Shown: positions 7,748 to 15,459 of the stretch, piece by piece
Layout of the letters: each line of letters begins with the position of its first letter
Numbering within the stretch: the first letter of the stretch is position 1
Assembly (NCBI GenBank): GCA_027450165.1
Contig: DAIDKE010000001.1
Location: forward strand, 306,695-370,694
Length of the DNA stretch: 64,000 nucleotides
Direction: 5' to 3'
From: Candidatus Saccharimonadota bacterium
Lineage (GTDB): Bacteria > Patescibacteriota > Saccharimonadia > Saccharimonadales > Saccharimonadaceae
Notes under the pieces: generated by a model
Database searches by the model: none
Seen by the model: only the letters and a program-made list of their open reading frames with translations
Told to the model about the DNA's origin: nothing
Translations under genes and position numbers: made by a program

Positions 7748-8230
7748 TCACTCGACCCGGACGACCGTCATAGTGATGGTCGTGTTCTTCAGTAGCCGGC
7801 TGGCCGAGTCGAGGAGATCCTCGGGCGTGAGCGCGGCTGCCTCGTGAGCGGTCCCGAGCACCTCCATCTCGATGTCCGCGTAATCGGCCGGATGACCGGC
7901 GTAGAAGCGCCGGACGAACCAGCGTGATCCGAGCCATGCCAGCCACTTCTCGCTGCGGCAGAAGATCTTGGCGTCGGTCTGTATCGGTCCGAGCAGCAGG
8001 ACATTGGGCATGTCAAGCGTCCAGATGTCAAACTGCTCAGACGCGGTGCCGTACATGCTGTAGTACTTCCGCTGGACCAGCACAATGTTCTCGGCCGCCA
8101 GGTAGCGGTCGCGCCGGTGTGCCTTGATGGTCTTGTTCATGTCGCTGATGGCTGCCGGCAGGAAGATCGCGAGCAGCGCCGCGACACTTCCGGCGACGAT
8201 CGCCAGCGTGAAAAGAACGGTACGCCACAT
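7748..8230 (-). CDS. Cassette A: small membrane protein of unknown function
   Basis: A 160-aa protein. Residues about 5-27 are one transmembrane helix (MWRTVLFTLAIVAG onwards). A basic segment follows, with the motif IKAHRRDRYLAAENIV, and then a soluble domain with IWTLDMPNVLLLGPI and a basic WFVRRF. AAGGAG lies before the ATG. The motif IK..R...R.LAA...V recurs in cassettes B and C, so the three are probably distant paralogues. Codons are far more GC-rich than in neighbouring genes, a sign of transfer or of a distinct element class. The gene has its own promoter, leader, post-stop hairpin and terminator. No known family recognised. Confidence 0.75.
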   Translation of the reverse strand: MWRTVLFTLAIVAGSVAALLAIFLPAAISDMNKTIKAHRRDRYLAAENIVLVQRKYYSMYGTASEQFDIWTLDMPNVLLLGPIQTDAKIFCRSEKWLAWLGSRWFVRRFYAGHPADYADIEMEVLGTAHEAAALTPEDLLDSASRLLKNTTITMTVVRVE

Positions 8231-8354
8231 GGTGAGCTCCTTGCTCGATGGGTGGGTGTGGGGTTTTGAAGCTTGCTACTCCATGGAGGGGATGCGTTAT
8301 CCAGCCTAACCTCAGAGTTAACACTAATTATAACATATTTAATAAAAATAGCAA
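8231..8354 (-). promoter_or_regulatory. Cassette A promoter and folded leader
   Basis: On the minus strand, TTGCTA (8349-8354), a 16-nt spacer and TATAAT (8327-8332) precede a leader of roughly 95 nt. The leader has an outer ACTC/GAGT pair around a GGAT/ATCC hairpin, then a GCTTCAAAAC block and AAGGAG. The order matches cassettes B and C. Confidence 0.7.
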
Positions 8355-8362
8355 TAAAATAA

Positions 8363-8377
8363 CAGCCACGTCGGCTG
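8363..8377 (-). terminator. Terminator of cassette B
   Basis: Stem CAGCC/GGCTG with a 5-nt loop. On the minus strand it is followed by TTATTTTATTGC and more T-rich sequence, and it abuts the cassette A promoter. Confidence 0.7.
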
Positions 8378-8401
8378 CTAAAAATCAGTTTAGGGTTGTG
8401 T

Positions 8402-8435
8402 CCGGAGGGTGGCGTTTTTAGGCGCCACCCTCCGG
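8402..8435 (-). other. Post-stop GC hairpin of cassette B (invariant CCTAAAAA loop)
   Basis: A 13-bp perfect stem CCGGAGGGTGGCG/CGCCACCCTCCGG around the same 8-nt loop as cassettes A and C. Relative to A and C the two arms differ at matching positions, which is covariation within one genome. Confidence 0.85.
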
Positions 8436-8443
8436 GTGTAGCT

Positions 8444-8785
8444 TCAGGCTGTCATGCGAGCGAAAGTCCGCCCTCTGTCAGCCTTGATGAGTGCCAGCGC
8501 GTTCTTCTCGGTGCTGCAGCACTCGTCGATGCCGCCGAGCTTGCGCTGGTTGACGAAGTACTTCCAGGGCGAGTTCGCCAGCCGCACCAGCCACGCATGG
8601 TGGATCATGAACAGGTTGACCTCCCTAGAGGCCTTGGTGCCGCGGTTAGCGACGACGCCGGCCGCCGCCAGCCGTTCCTTTCGGTGCATCTTGATGGCCG
8701 ATTTGAGGTAGGCGATCCGGATGGCGAACAGCACGATGGCGATGATGCCATAATCGACGATCATCTCAATGGTTTGCGTTGACAT
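8444..8785 (-). CDS. Cassette B: small membrane protein of unknown function
   Basis: A 113-aa protein. The start at 8785 is chosen because ACGGAGAAGA sits directly before that ATG; the open frame extends further upstream but without a ribosome site. Residues about 8-28 form one transmembrane helix (YGIIAIVLFAIRIAYL). The basic segment IKMHRKERLAAAGVV follows, sharing the IK..R...R.LAA..V pattern with cassettes A and C. The rest is a short soluble tail with one Cys-Cys pair (DECCSTEK). GC-rich codons. No family recognised; likely a shortened member of the same cassette family. Confidence 0.7.
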   Translation of the reverse strand: MSTQTIEMIVDYGIIAIVLFAIRIAYLKSAIKMHRKERLAAAGVVANRGTKASREVNLFMIHHAWLVRLANSPWKYFVNQRKLGGIDECCSTEKNALALIKADRGRTFARMTA

Positions 8786-8903
8786 TCTTCTCCGTTGCAA
8801 GAGTGCCGACGGGTGTTGTGAAGCTAGCACTCACAGGGGTTACGTCGTTGTAACCGCGTCTGAGAGTGAGAGCAACTATAACATTTAGAGTGTAATAAAG
8901 CAA
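8786..8903 (-). promoter_or_regulatory. Cassette B promoter and folded leader
   Basis: On the minus strand, TTGCTT (8898-8903), a 17-nt spacer and TATAGT (8875-8880). The leader has an outer CACTC/GAGTG pair (8828-8832 with 8864-8868) enclosing a 6-bp hairpin GGTTAC/GTAACC (8838-8843 with 8850-8855), then GCTTCACAAC. Confidence 0.7.
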
Positions 8904-8910
8904 TAAAAAA

Positions 8911-8925
8911 CAGCCCAACAGGCTG
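8911..8925 (-). terminator. Terminator of cassette C
   Basis: Stem CAGCC/GGCTG with a 5-nt loop, followed on the minus strand by TTTTTTATTG. Confidence 0.75.
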
Positions 8926-8945
8926 CAAATATAGGTGATTGTGTA

Positions 8946-8981
8946 CCGGGCGGCGGCGCTTTTTAGGGCGCCGCCGCCCGG
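8946..8981 (-). other. Post-stop GC hairpin of cassette C (invariant CCTAAAAA loop)
   Basis: A 14-bp perfect stem closing the same loop as the other two cassettes. The sequence joining stop codon and stem (TGA AGCCTCACCCGG) matches TGA AGCTTCACCCGG in A and TGA AGCTACACCCGG in B. Confidence 0.85.
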
Positions 8982-8989
8982 GTGAGGCT

Positions 8990-9547
8990 TCAGTAGATCG
9001 CTTGGCGCTGGTGCTCGATCCTGTGAGCCAGGTGCTCGACATCGATGCCAGCCGTCGCCAACTGCGCCATGCAGTCGTCGAAGGACCTGCCGGTCGTCTC
9101 TTTGTCAAGAAGGCTGGCGAAGTGGATTGCCTGGTTCTCGAGCGGGCTGCGCCGCTCGACGTCCAACGACACCTCGTCGTCCGACAGCATTACCAGCAGG
9201 TTGAACTTGCTGGCGGTCAGCTGCTCGTCGCACCTGATGAGCTTGCGGCAGGTGGGACCGGCCGACCTGTCCATCAGCACGAATAGCATGCACTGCGACA
9301 AGTTGACGTTGTCGGAGCCGTACTGCGACCAGTCCCACTCCATCTCGATCAGGTTGCTGTACTGCTTGTAGAGCGGCACGATGTACTCGGCCGCCAGCTG
9401 GCGCTCTTGCCGGATCTGCTTGATCCTTCGCAGGCGGTGCCTGGCCAGCGCCTTGACGACGACGACTATCAACCAGGTTAACCCCGACCCGGCGACCGTG
9501 ATAGCCGCCACGCTAAGAGCCCAAAGCCCCCAGAAGTTCTGCACCAT
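8990..9547 (-). CDS. Cassette C: small membrane protein of unknown function
   Basis: A 185-aa protein, the longest of the three. Residues about 8-34 are a transmembrane helix (WALSVAAITVAGSGLTWLIV). The basic stretch IKQIRQERQLAAEYIV matches cassette A position by position, followed by YKQYSNL (A has QRKYYSM). The soluble domain includes LSQCMLFVLMD and an acidic, helical C-terminus. CAAGGGGG precedes the ATG. It lies first in the array in the direction of transcription, behind a consensus promoter. GC-rich codons contrast with the flanking housekeeping genes. Orientation is probably N-terminal anchor with a cytoplasmic domain (positive-inside), which is inference. Confidence 0.75.
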   Translation of the reverse strand: MVQNFWGLWALSVAAITVAGSGLTWLIVVVVKALARHRLRRIKQIRQERQLAAEYIVPLYKQYSNLIEMEWDWSQYGSDNVNLSQCMLFVLMDRSAGPTCRKLIRCDEQLTASKFNLLVMLSDDEVSLDVERRSPLENQAIHFASLLDKETTGRSFDDCMAQLATAGIDVEHLAHRIEHQRQAIY

Positions 9548-9659
9548 GCCCCCTTGGTTTAGGCGATGTTTGTGAAGCGTGCTCTCGTAAGGGGTAGGCG
9601 GTAGCCCGACTCAACCTCAGAGTGACGCTAATTATACCACTTTTACCTCAATAAATCAA
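9548..9659 (-). promoter_or_regulatory. Cassette C promoter and folded leader
   Basis: On the minus strand, TTGATT (9654-9659), a 17-nt spacer and TATAAT (9631-9636). The leader shares ACTCTGAGGTT, CCCCT and GCTTCACAAAC with cassettes A and B. Confidence 0.75.
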
Positions 9660-9678
9660 GTTAAAGCGCCTGAAGCCA

Positions 9679-9707
9679 TTGATTTAGCGCACACTTTTTG
9701 CTATACT
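9679..9707 (+). promoter_or_regulatory. Promoter of rnj with a long leader
   Basis: TTGATT (9679-9684), a 17-nt spacer and TATACT (9702-9707). The transcript would have a leader of about 100 nt, containing a possible GAGGG/CCCTC pair, before AAAGGAG and the ATG. A long leader on an RNase gene suits autoregulation through its own cleavage, which is inference. Confidence 0.7.
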
Positions 9708-9812
9708 GAGAACAACTTGAGCCGAGGGAACTTCAGAATTGTGTCATTTACAGCCCTCACCTTGAACTAGATTTTATTAAAATTTTTATTAAACAAAGGA
9801 GCATAACAATTT

Positions 9813-11963
9813 ATGGGTCAACGACGACTCTCTACGCCGCAAGCTGACGATATGTCTAAGCAGCCGCGCAACCAGCAGCAACGGCCAAAATCAAATAACA
9901 CCGTTTTAGCAAACACTCAAACCCGCCGCGGGGAAGTATTCCGCGCTCAGCGCCGCACCAGCGAGGGCGTTAACGCTCGTGCCAGCCAGCACATTATTAA
10001 CGTGCCGGTTAACAAGTCGATTTACAACGGTTACGACGGCCATCAATTTAGCTTGGCTGAGCAGAAAAAACAGCCGGTCAATCGCGGCCCAAAGCTGCGT
10101 ATTATTCCGATTGGTGGTGTCGGCGAAATGGGTATCGGCAAGAACATGACCGCCATCGAGTACGACAACGACATTATTATTGTCGACATGGGCTTTTTGT
10201 TCCCAGGCGCCGACTATCCTGGCATTAACTACATCGTGCCAGACATTACTTATCTGGAAGAAAACAAGCACAAAATCCGCGGCCACGTCTTTACGCATGG
10301 TCACCTGGACCACATTGGTGCGTTCCGTCATCTTATCGACAAAATTCCAGCGCCGGTTTACGGTAGTAAATTTACCGTCGCTATGTTGCAGCGCACCATG
10401 GAAGAAGCAACTAGCGGTTTTGAGCCGGACTACCATATTCTGGACCCTGAAGCGCACGAGCGCGTTCAGGTTGGCGATAGTTTTTCAGTTGAATTAGTCC
10501 GCGTTAACCACTCAATTCCAGACGCTACCGCCGCCGTTATTCGAACCCCAATGGGTGTCATTATCAGTAGTGGTGACTGGCGTTTTGAGGAGCGTCCAGT
10601 TGATGGCCGCAAGTTCGATATTGATCGTATGACCGAGATCGCTACCAAAGAAGGTGTCCTGGCGTTCCTAAACGAATCGACTAACTGTGAGTCTGAGGGC
10701 ACGCACACCCACAGCGAGTTTGATATTCAGCAAAGCTTTGGCCAGGTGATGGATAAATATCCAAACGGCCGCATTATTATTAGCTGTTTCTCGAGCCAGC
10801 TGCACCGCATGCAATTGATTCTCGACGAAGCCAAACTGCACGACCGCAAGGTGGCGTTTGCTGGCTTTAGCATGATTCAGAACCTCGAAGTCGCTCTACG
10901 TACCGGTATTATTAAGGTTCCGCGCGACGTCGTCGTCAAAATGGAAGACATCATTAAATTGCCTGATGGCAAAGTGACGGTTGTTTGTACTGGTTCACAA
11001 GGTGAGTTTAGCGCCGTATTGAACCGCATGGCCACTGGCGCTCACAAATACATCAAGATCAAGAATTCCGACGTGATTGTTTTTGCTTCGAACCCAATTC
11101 CTGGTAACGAAAAGTACGTTGTCCGCACTGTCGACGGTTTGATGCGCGAAGGCAGTGACGTTATTCAAAACGGCAAAACACACTTAACTGGCGTTGGCCC
11201 GCTGCACCTTTCGGGTCACGGTTATTACGACGACCACGTTAAGCTTATTCGGGCTCTAAATCCTAAATATTACATTCCGAACCACGGTGAGTTTCACATG
11301 CTGGTGCACAACGCCGAGCTAGCCGAAAAAGAAGGCGGTATTCCACGCAAGAATATCTTTGTCTGTGACCCAGGCGATATCGTTGAGATTACAGCCGACG
11401 GCGCTCGCAAGGCTGGTCGTGTTCAGGCTGGCGGCATTATGTATGACGACACCGGCGCCATCGTGTCGGAGGTTGTTCTAAAAGACCGCGTCCACATGGC
11501 TACTGAGGGTATGTTTGTGGTTGTGCTGACCGTTTCGCGCGGCAGTGGCCGCTTACTGACCAGCCCGGACATCGTTTCACGCGGCTTCATTTACCTGCGC
11601 GATAGTGAAGAACTGATGGGCCTGATTCGTCAGTACCTCAAGCAAAAAGTTGCTCGCACCTTCAACGGCCGCAAAGTTGACCTCGACGTCGTCAAAAAAG
11701 AAATTAAAGATGAGATAACACACATTTTGTACGACCAAACGCGCCGTACGCCGATTGTTATACCGGTCATCAACGAAGTAGGGTCGGGCGGCAAACCGCA
11801 GAACAACGACCAGCCAGAAGCTAATCGCCAGTCCGGCGATGGTAATCGGACGCACTTCAACCGCAACCAGCAACCTCAGCCGAAGCAATTTCCACCGCGC
11901 CAGGTTCCCGACACTGAGGTCGCCGAACCACATCTGAACAAATTTGCTCAGCGCGATTACTAG
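9813..11963 (+). CDS. rnj: Ribonuclease J
   Basis: A 716-aa RNase J, the metallo-beta-lactamase/beta-CASP enzyme with endonuclease and 5'-3' exonuclease activity in mRNA decay and rRNA maturation. It has a roughly 90-residue basic, Gln-rich disordered N-terminal extension. The MBL core starts at LRIIPIGGVGEMGIGKNM, and the metal motif HGHLDH is at residues 162-167. Beta-CASP motifs follow (TGSQGE, GPLHLSGHG, PNHGEFHML), then the C-terminal domain and a roughly 45-residue disordered tail rich in Gln, Asn and Pro. Both tails exceed the usual length of about 555 residues. The start at 9813 is preferred because of AAAGGAG upstream; the Met at residue 14 is the alternative. Confidence 0.95.
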   Translation: MGQRRLSTPQADDMSKQPRNQQQRPKSNNTVLANTQTRRGEVFRAQRRTSEGVNARASQHIINVPVNKSIYNGYDGHQFSLAEQKKQPVNRGPKLRIIPIGGVGEMGIGKNMTAIEYDNDIIIVDMGFLFPGADYPGINYIVPDITYLEENKHKIRGHVFTHGHLDHIGAFRHLIDKIPAPVYGSKFTVAMLQRTMEEATSGFEPDYHILDPEAHERVQVGDSFSVELVRVNHSIPDATAAVIRTPMGVIISSGDWRFEERPVDGRKFDIDRMTEIATKEGVLAFLNESTNCESEGTHTHSEFDIQQSFGQVMDKYPNGRIIISCFSSQLHRMQLILDEAKLHDRKVAFAGFSMIQNLEVALRTGIIKVPRDVVVKMEDIIKLPDGKVTVVCTGSQGEFSAVLNRMATGAHKYIKIKNSDVIVFASNPIPGNEKYVVRTVDGLMREGSDVIQNGKTHLTGVGPLHLSGHGYYDDHVKLIRALNPKYYIPNHGEFHMLVHNAELAEKEGGIPRKNIFVCDPGDIVEITADGARKAGRVQAGGIMYDDTGAIVSEVVLKDRVHMATEGMFVVVLTVSRGSGRLLTSPDIVSRGFIYLRDSEELMGLIRQYLKQKVARTFNGRKVDLDVVKKEIKDEITHILYDQTRRTPIVIPVINEVGSGGKPQNNDQPEANRQSGDGNRTHFNRNQQPQPKQFPPRQVPDTEVAEPHLNKFAQRDY

Positions 11964-11979
11964 ACGCCACGCGCTCAGC

Positions 11980-12008
11980 TTGCAAAATGTTGTAATTTTT
12001 GTTATAAT
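11980..12008 (+). promoter_or_regulatory. Promoter of ftsK
   Basis: TTGCAA (11980-11985), a 17-nt spacer and TATAAT (12003-12008). A second TATAAT-like box lies closer to the start codon, near 12031. Confidence 0.7.
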
Positions 12009-12044
12009 AACTCTGTTGTATAAGCGTATAATATAAAAATAGTT

Positions 12045-14309
12045 ATGGCAAAAAAGAAAAAATCAACTCGCAGCCGCAAAGCGCCAGTCAAGCAAGTTCC
12101 GCAACACAGCCTGCCAAGCGGTTTTTGGGCGCAAGTTGGCGCGCTGCTTTTGATCGCTTTTTCGCTAATTTTGGTTGTGTCGTGGTTCGGCGCCGGTGGG
12201 CCTGTCCTGAATTGGCTGAATAAGGCCACTTTAGGTGTCATTGGCTATGCGATATACGTCGTCCCGCTGCTATTTATTTATGTGGCGGTCGAGGTTTTTC
12301 GGGCCGAAGACAATCGTTTGCCGTTTGTTATGAAGTTCGCGACCGGCCTGTCGCTGCTATGGTTTTCGGGTCTATTCGGCCTACTGCACAACGCCGACGG
12401 CAGTTCGACCGGTGGTTACATTGGTGATTTGATCAACAGCGGCATGTTGCAGCTAGTCAACCGCGGTGTGGCGGCCTTCGTCTATATATTATTGGTCTTA
12501 ATCACGGTTTTATTCATCGTTCGCGTCTCGCCAATTACGATTATTCGCAAACTATGGCAGCTGTCGCGTAGCAATACCGAGGAACAAGAGGCCAACGTTA
12601 AAGTTATGCGCAACGCCGCCGCCATTGATAGCACCGGCAAGCCAATTGCCGACTTTAAGCTGAACGCTGGTGTGCCAACGCTCGATGCCAAAGATTCTAA
12701 GGACAAAGGTTCGCACCTATCGACCCTGCGCAACAGTATTGGGCGCGATAAGGCCGCCGAAGAGCAGAGTGCCTTGGTTACCGTTAGCGATCCGAACTGG
12801 CAGGCGCCAAGCGTCGATTTACTCGAGAAAAAGCAATCGCCAGCCGATGCTGGTGACGTTCAGCAAAACGCCCAGATTATTAAAGATACCTTGGGTGAGT
12901 TTAATATCGATGTCGAAATGGAAGGCGCCAACATTGGTCCAAAGGTGACTCAATATACTTTGCGTCCACCTAGCGGTGTGAAATTGGGCCGCATCACGGC
13001 GCTTGAAACCAACCTGGCCCTGAACCTAGCGGCTTCAAGCCTACGTATTGAAGCGCCGATTCCTGGTCAAAAAGCCGTCGGTATTGAAGTGCCAAACCGC
13101 AAAGCGGCTGATGTTCGTTTGTACGGCGTTCTAACCAGCTCACAGTGGCACGGTGCGCACGATCCGCTCAGTTTTGCGATTGGTAAAGACATTTCCGGCC
13201 AGGCCGTCGTGGGTGAGCTAAGCCGCATGCCGCACCTGTTGATCGCTGGTCAAACTGGCTCTGGTAAGTCGGTTATGATTAACACCATGCTGGTGAGTTT
13301 GCTGTACCACAACAGTCCGAGCGACATGAAAGTGATTTTGGTCGACCCTAAGCAGGTCGAAATGGCGCCATACGAAGATATTCCACACCTGTTAACACCA
13401 GTGATTACTGAACCGGAAAAGACTATTAGCGCGCTGAAGTGGGCTGTCAACGAGATGGAGCGCCGCTACCGTTTGCTAGCCGAGCATAAAGTTCGCGACA
13501 TTCGCTCGTACAACCAAAAGATTGGTGCTGCTGGTCACAAGATTAGCGTGGCCGACGAAAGTGGTGCTGTTCAGCAGCACGAAAACGGTGCCATGCCGTA
13601 TATTGTGATTGTGATCGACGAGTTGGCTGACCTGATGATGGTGGCTGCCCGTGACGTCGAAGCCTTGATCGTCCGTTTGGCGCAGAAGGCGCGTGCCGTT
13701 GGTATTCACTTGGTCCTAGCGACCCAGCGTCCATCGGTTGACGTTATTACTGGTCTGATTAAGGCCAACATTCCGGCGCGTATCGCCTTTACGGTGGCCT
13801 CGCAGATTGACTCGCGCACCATTTTGGACCAAATTGGCGCCGAGAAACTGCTTGGTCAAGGTGATATGTTAATGTTAACCGCCGATATGAATAAGCCAAA
13901 GCGTATCCAGGGTGCTTGGGTGACTGACCCCGAAGTGATGCGCATTACCGACCACTTGCGCATGCAGTCGCCGCCACAGTACAACGACGAAGTAGTTTCA
14001 CAGCCGGTACAGCTGAATGGTAAGGGCGGTGTGGTGATGGACTTCGATAACGACAATGGTGGTGACTCGATGTATCGCGACGCCGTACAGGTCGTGGTTG
14101 ATAGCGGCAAGGCTAGTGCGAGCTTGCTGCAAACTCGTTTACGCATCGGTTATGCCAGAGCGGCGCGCATTATTTCACAGATGGAAGAGCAGGGTATTAT
14201 CGGTCCAGCTGATGGTGCCCGGCCGCGTGAAGTGCTGATTTCGAGCGTCGACCAAGTCTTTGGCGGCGGCGAAGCCGACGATACTCTGAACGACGAAGAA
14301 TTAGTTTAA
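12045..14309 (+). CDS. ftsK: DNA translocase FtsK/SpoIIIE
   Basis: A 754-aa protein that pumps chromosome DNA through the closing septum and aids dimer resolution. The N-terminus has a Lys/Arg-rich start and about four membrane helices within residues 25-170. A short linker (far shorter than in E. coli) is followed by the alpha and beta motor domains: Walker A GQTGSGKS near residue 402 and Walker B VIVIDELADLMM near residue 520. A C-terminal winged-helix gamma domain (about 690-745: ASASLLQTRLRIGYARAARI) recognises polar DNA motifs. It has its own promoter. A Xer-type recombinase is encoded at 33083-34015, a possible partner. Confidence 0.95.
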   Translation: MAKKKKSTRSRKAPVKQVPQHSLPSGFWAQVGALLLIAFSLILVVSWFGAGGPVLNWLNKATLGVIGYAIYVVPLLFIYVAVEVFRAEDNRLPFVMKFATGLSLLWFSGLFGLLHNADGSSTGGYIGDLINSGMLQLVNRGVAAFVYILLVLITVLFIVRVSPITIIRKLWQLSRSNTEEQEANVKVMRNAAAIDSTGKPIADFKLNAGVPTLDAKDSKDKGSHLSTLRNSIGRDKAAEEQSALVTVSDPNWQAPSVDLLEKKQSPADAGDVQQNAQIIKDTLGEFNIDVEMEGANIGPKVTQYTLRPPSGVKLGRITALETNLALNLAASSLRIEAPIPGQKAVGIEVPNRKAADVRLYGVLTSSQWHGAHDPLSFAIGKDISGQAVVGELSRMPHLLIAGQTGSGKSVMINTMLVSLLYHNSPSDMKVILVDPKQVEMAPYEDIPHLLTPVITEPEKTISALKWAVNEMERRYRLLAEHKVRDIRSYNQKIGAAGHKISVADESGAVQQHENGAMPYIVIVIDELADLMMVAARDVEALIVRLAQKARAVGIHLVLATQRPSVDVITGLIKANIPARIAFTVASQIDSRTILDQIGAEKLLGQGDMLMLTADMNKPKRIQGAWVTDPEVMRITDHLRMQSPPQYNDEVVSQPVQLNGKGGVVMDFDNDNGGDSMYRDAVQVVVDSGKASASLLQTRLRIGYARAARIISQMEEQGIIGPADGARPREVLISSVDQVFGGGEADDTLNDEELV

Positions 14310-14329
14310 GTTTATTTTAAGAAAAACCC

Positions 14330-14358
14330 TTGCGTAAAGTGTAAAGATGCGCTATAAT
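14330..14358 (+). promoter_or_regulatory. Promoter of rpsF-ssb-rpsR
   Basis: TTGCGT (14330-14335), a 17-nt spacer and TATAAT (14353-14358), followed by a roughly 65-nt leader. Confidence 0.85.
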
Positions 14359-14377
14359 TAGCTGCGTTATCAACTCA

Positions 14378-14403
14378 GCTTGCGGGCAGACCAATGCGCA
14401 AGC
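14378..14403 (+). promoter_or_regulatory. Hairpin in the rpsF leader, candidate S6:S18 autoregulatory site
   Basis: GCTTGCG/CGCAAGC forms a 7-bp stem with a 12-nt purine-rich loop between the promoter and the AAAGGAGG of rpsF. rpsF leaders in many bacteria bind the S6:S18 complex; position and form fit, but the specific bulge motif was not verified. Confidence 0.45.
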
Positions 14404-14430
14404 ATCCATAACGGATTCCAAAGGAGGAAT

Positions 14431-14793
14431 ATGAAGGACTACGAACTAACCGTTCTGATCCACCCAGATCTCGAGGCCGACCTTGAGACGCCTCTCGCCA
14501 AGGTGCGTGACATTATCACGAGTGCTGGCGGTAAAATTACCAAAGAAGACAACTGGGGTAAGAAAAAACTAGCTTACCGCATCAAGAACCAGGACTTCGC
14601 AGTATATGTATACTTCGATCTAAGCCTGCCAGCTGATGCACCACTCAAGATCAGCAACACCTTTAACATCACCGACGAAGTCTTGCGCTACTTGCTAGTC
14701 AAGGTAGACGAGAAAGCTTTGCGCGCTCTAGAAGAGCAAGCTAAGCGCCAAGCGGCAGATGCAGATAAAGAAGAAACTAACGAAGAGGAATAG
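14431..14793 (+). CDS. rpsF: 30S ribosomal protein S6
   Basis: A 120-aa protein of the central platform of the 30S subunit, where it pairs with S18. It starts MKDYELTVLIHPDLE and has the S6 signature GKITKEDNWGKKKLAYRI. The acidic C-terminal tail (EETNEEE) is common in S6. The start at 14431 is fixed by AAAGGAGG 5 nt upstream; an upstream in-frame ATG at 14380 would lie in the leader hairpin. First gene of the rpsF-ssb-rpsR-efp cluster. Confidence 0.96.
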   Translation: MKDYELTVLIHPDLEADLETPLAKVRDIITSAGGKITKEDNWGKKKLAYRIKNQDFAVYVYFDLSLPADAPLKISNTFNITDEVLRYLLVKVDEKALRALEEQAKRQAADADKEETNEEE

Positions 14794-14796
14794 GAA

Positions 14797-15243
14797 ATGG
14801 CACGCAGTATCAATCAAGTTATTTTGCTCGGCCGTCTAACACGCGACCCTGAGCAGCGCTCAACCAGTAGTGGTAAAACCATCGCAACCTTCAGTATCGC
14901 TGTCGATCGGGCAACTCAAGATGATACGGCGGACTTTTTCGAAATTACAGCTTGGGAAAAACTAGCTGAACTAGTTATGCAGTACCTATCAAAAGGTCGC
15001 CGCGTGCTAGTCCAGGGCCGTTTGCGCCAAGACAGCTGGGACGACAAAGAAACCGGTAAAAAGCGCTCAAGCGTGGGCGTAACTGCTACCGACGTTACTT
15101 TCCTTGATGGCCCAAGCGACGGCGCTCGACCAAGCTCTAGTGCACCATCTGGCTCGAACTCCGGTTCAAGCAAGAAAACCGAAGATGTCGTAATTGAAGA
15201 CATCGACGACAAACCAATTGATTTAAGTGAAATTCCATTCTAG
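14797..15243 (+). CDS. ssb: Single-stranded DNA-binding protein
   Basis: A 148-aa SSB. Residues 1-105 form the OB fold (INQVILLGRLTRDPEQR, DFFEITAWEKLAELV, GRRVLVQGRLRQDSW). A short Ser/Gly linker follows, then an acidic tip ending DLSEIPF, which matches the usual DxxIPF partner-docking peptide. It coats single-stranded DNA in replication, repair and possibly transformation. It lies 3 nt after rpsF, the standard rpsF-ssb-rpsR order. Confidence 0.96.
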   Translation: MARSINQVILLGRLTRDPEQRSTSSGKTIATFSIAVDRATQDDTADFFEITAWEKLAELVMQYLSKGRRVLVQGRLRQDSWDDKETGKKRSSVGVTATDVTFLDGPSDGARPSSSAPSGSNSGSSKKTEDVVIEDIDDKPIDLSEIPF

Positions 15244-15252
15244 GAGTAAATA

Positions 15253-15453
15253 ATGGCAAAACGATTTAAGAAAGACACACCACTGTATTTTGACTACAAA
15301 GACGTCAAAACTTTGCAGCGTTTCATCAACACCTACGGCCAAATTGAACCAGTCGGTAAGACCGGTCTTAGCGCCAAGCAGCAACGCCAACTAGCTGTTG
15401 CTATTAAGCGTGCTCGTCATCTTGCATTACTACCATTTGTCGCACAGGGTTAA
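15253..15453 (+). CDS. rpsR: 30S ribosomal protein S18
   Basis: A 66-aa S18 with the conserved [19 protein letters not shown] and the C-terminal [19 protein letters not shown]. It partners S6 in the 30S platform. GGAG precedes the ATG. The N-terminal Cys-containing extension seen in some S18 proteins is absent. Confidence 0.95.
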   Translation: MAKRFKKDTPLYFDYKDVKTLQRFINTYGQIEPVGKTGLSAKQQRQLAVAIKRARHLALLPFVAQG

Positions 15454-15459
15454 TAGGCC

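Noticed and set aside
8396..8782. Plus-strand open frames across the cassette array (also 7924-8127, 8939-9286, 9045-9371)
   Set aside because: They run antisense to minus-strand genes that have promoters, SDs, terminators and shared protein motifs. High GC lowers stop frequency, so long shadow frames are expected.
7660..9660. Integron or attC cassette array
   Set aside because: The hairpins are perfect and terminator-like, without the imperfect L/R box organisation, GTTRRRY core or extrahelical bases of attC sites, and there is no integrase next to the array.
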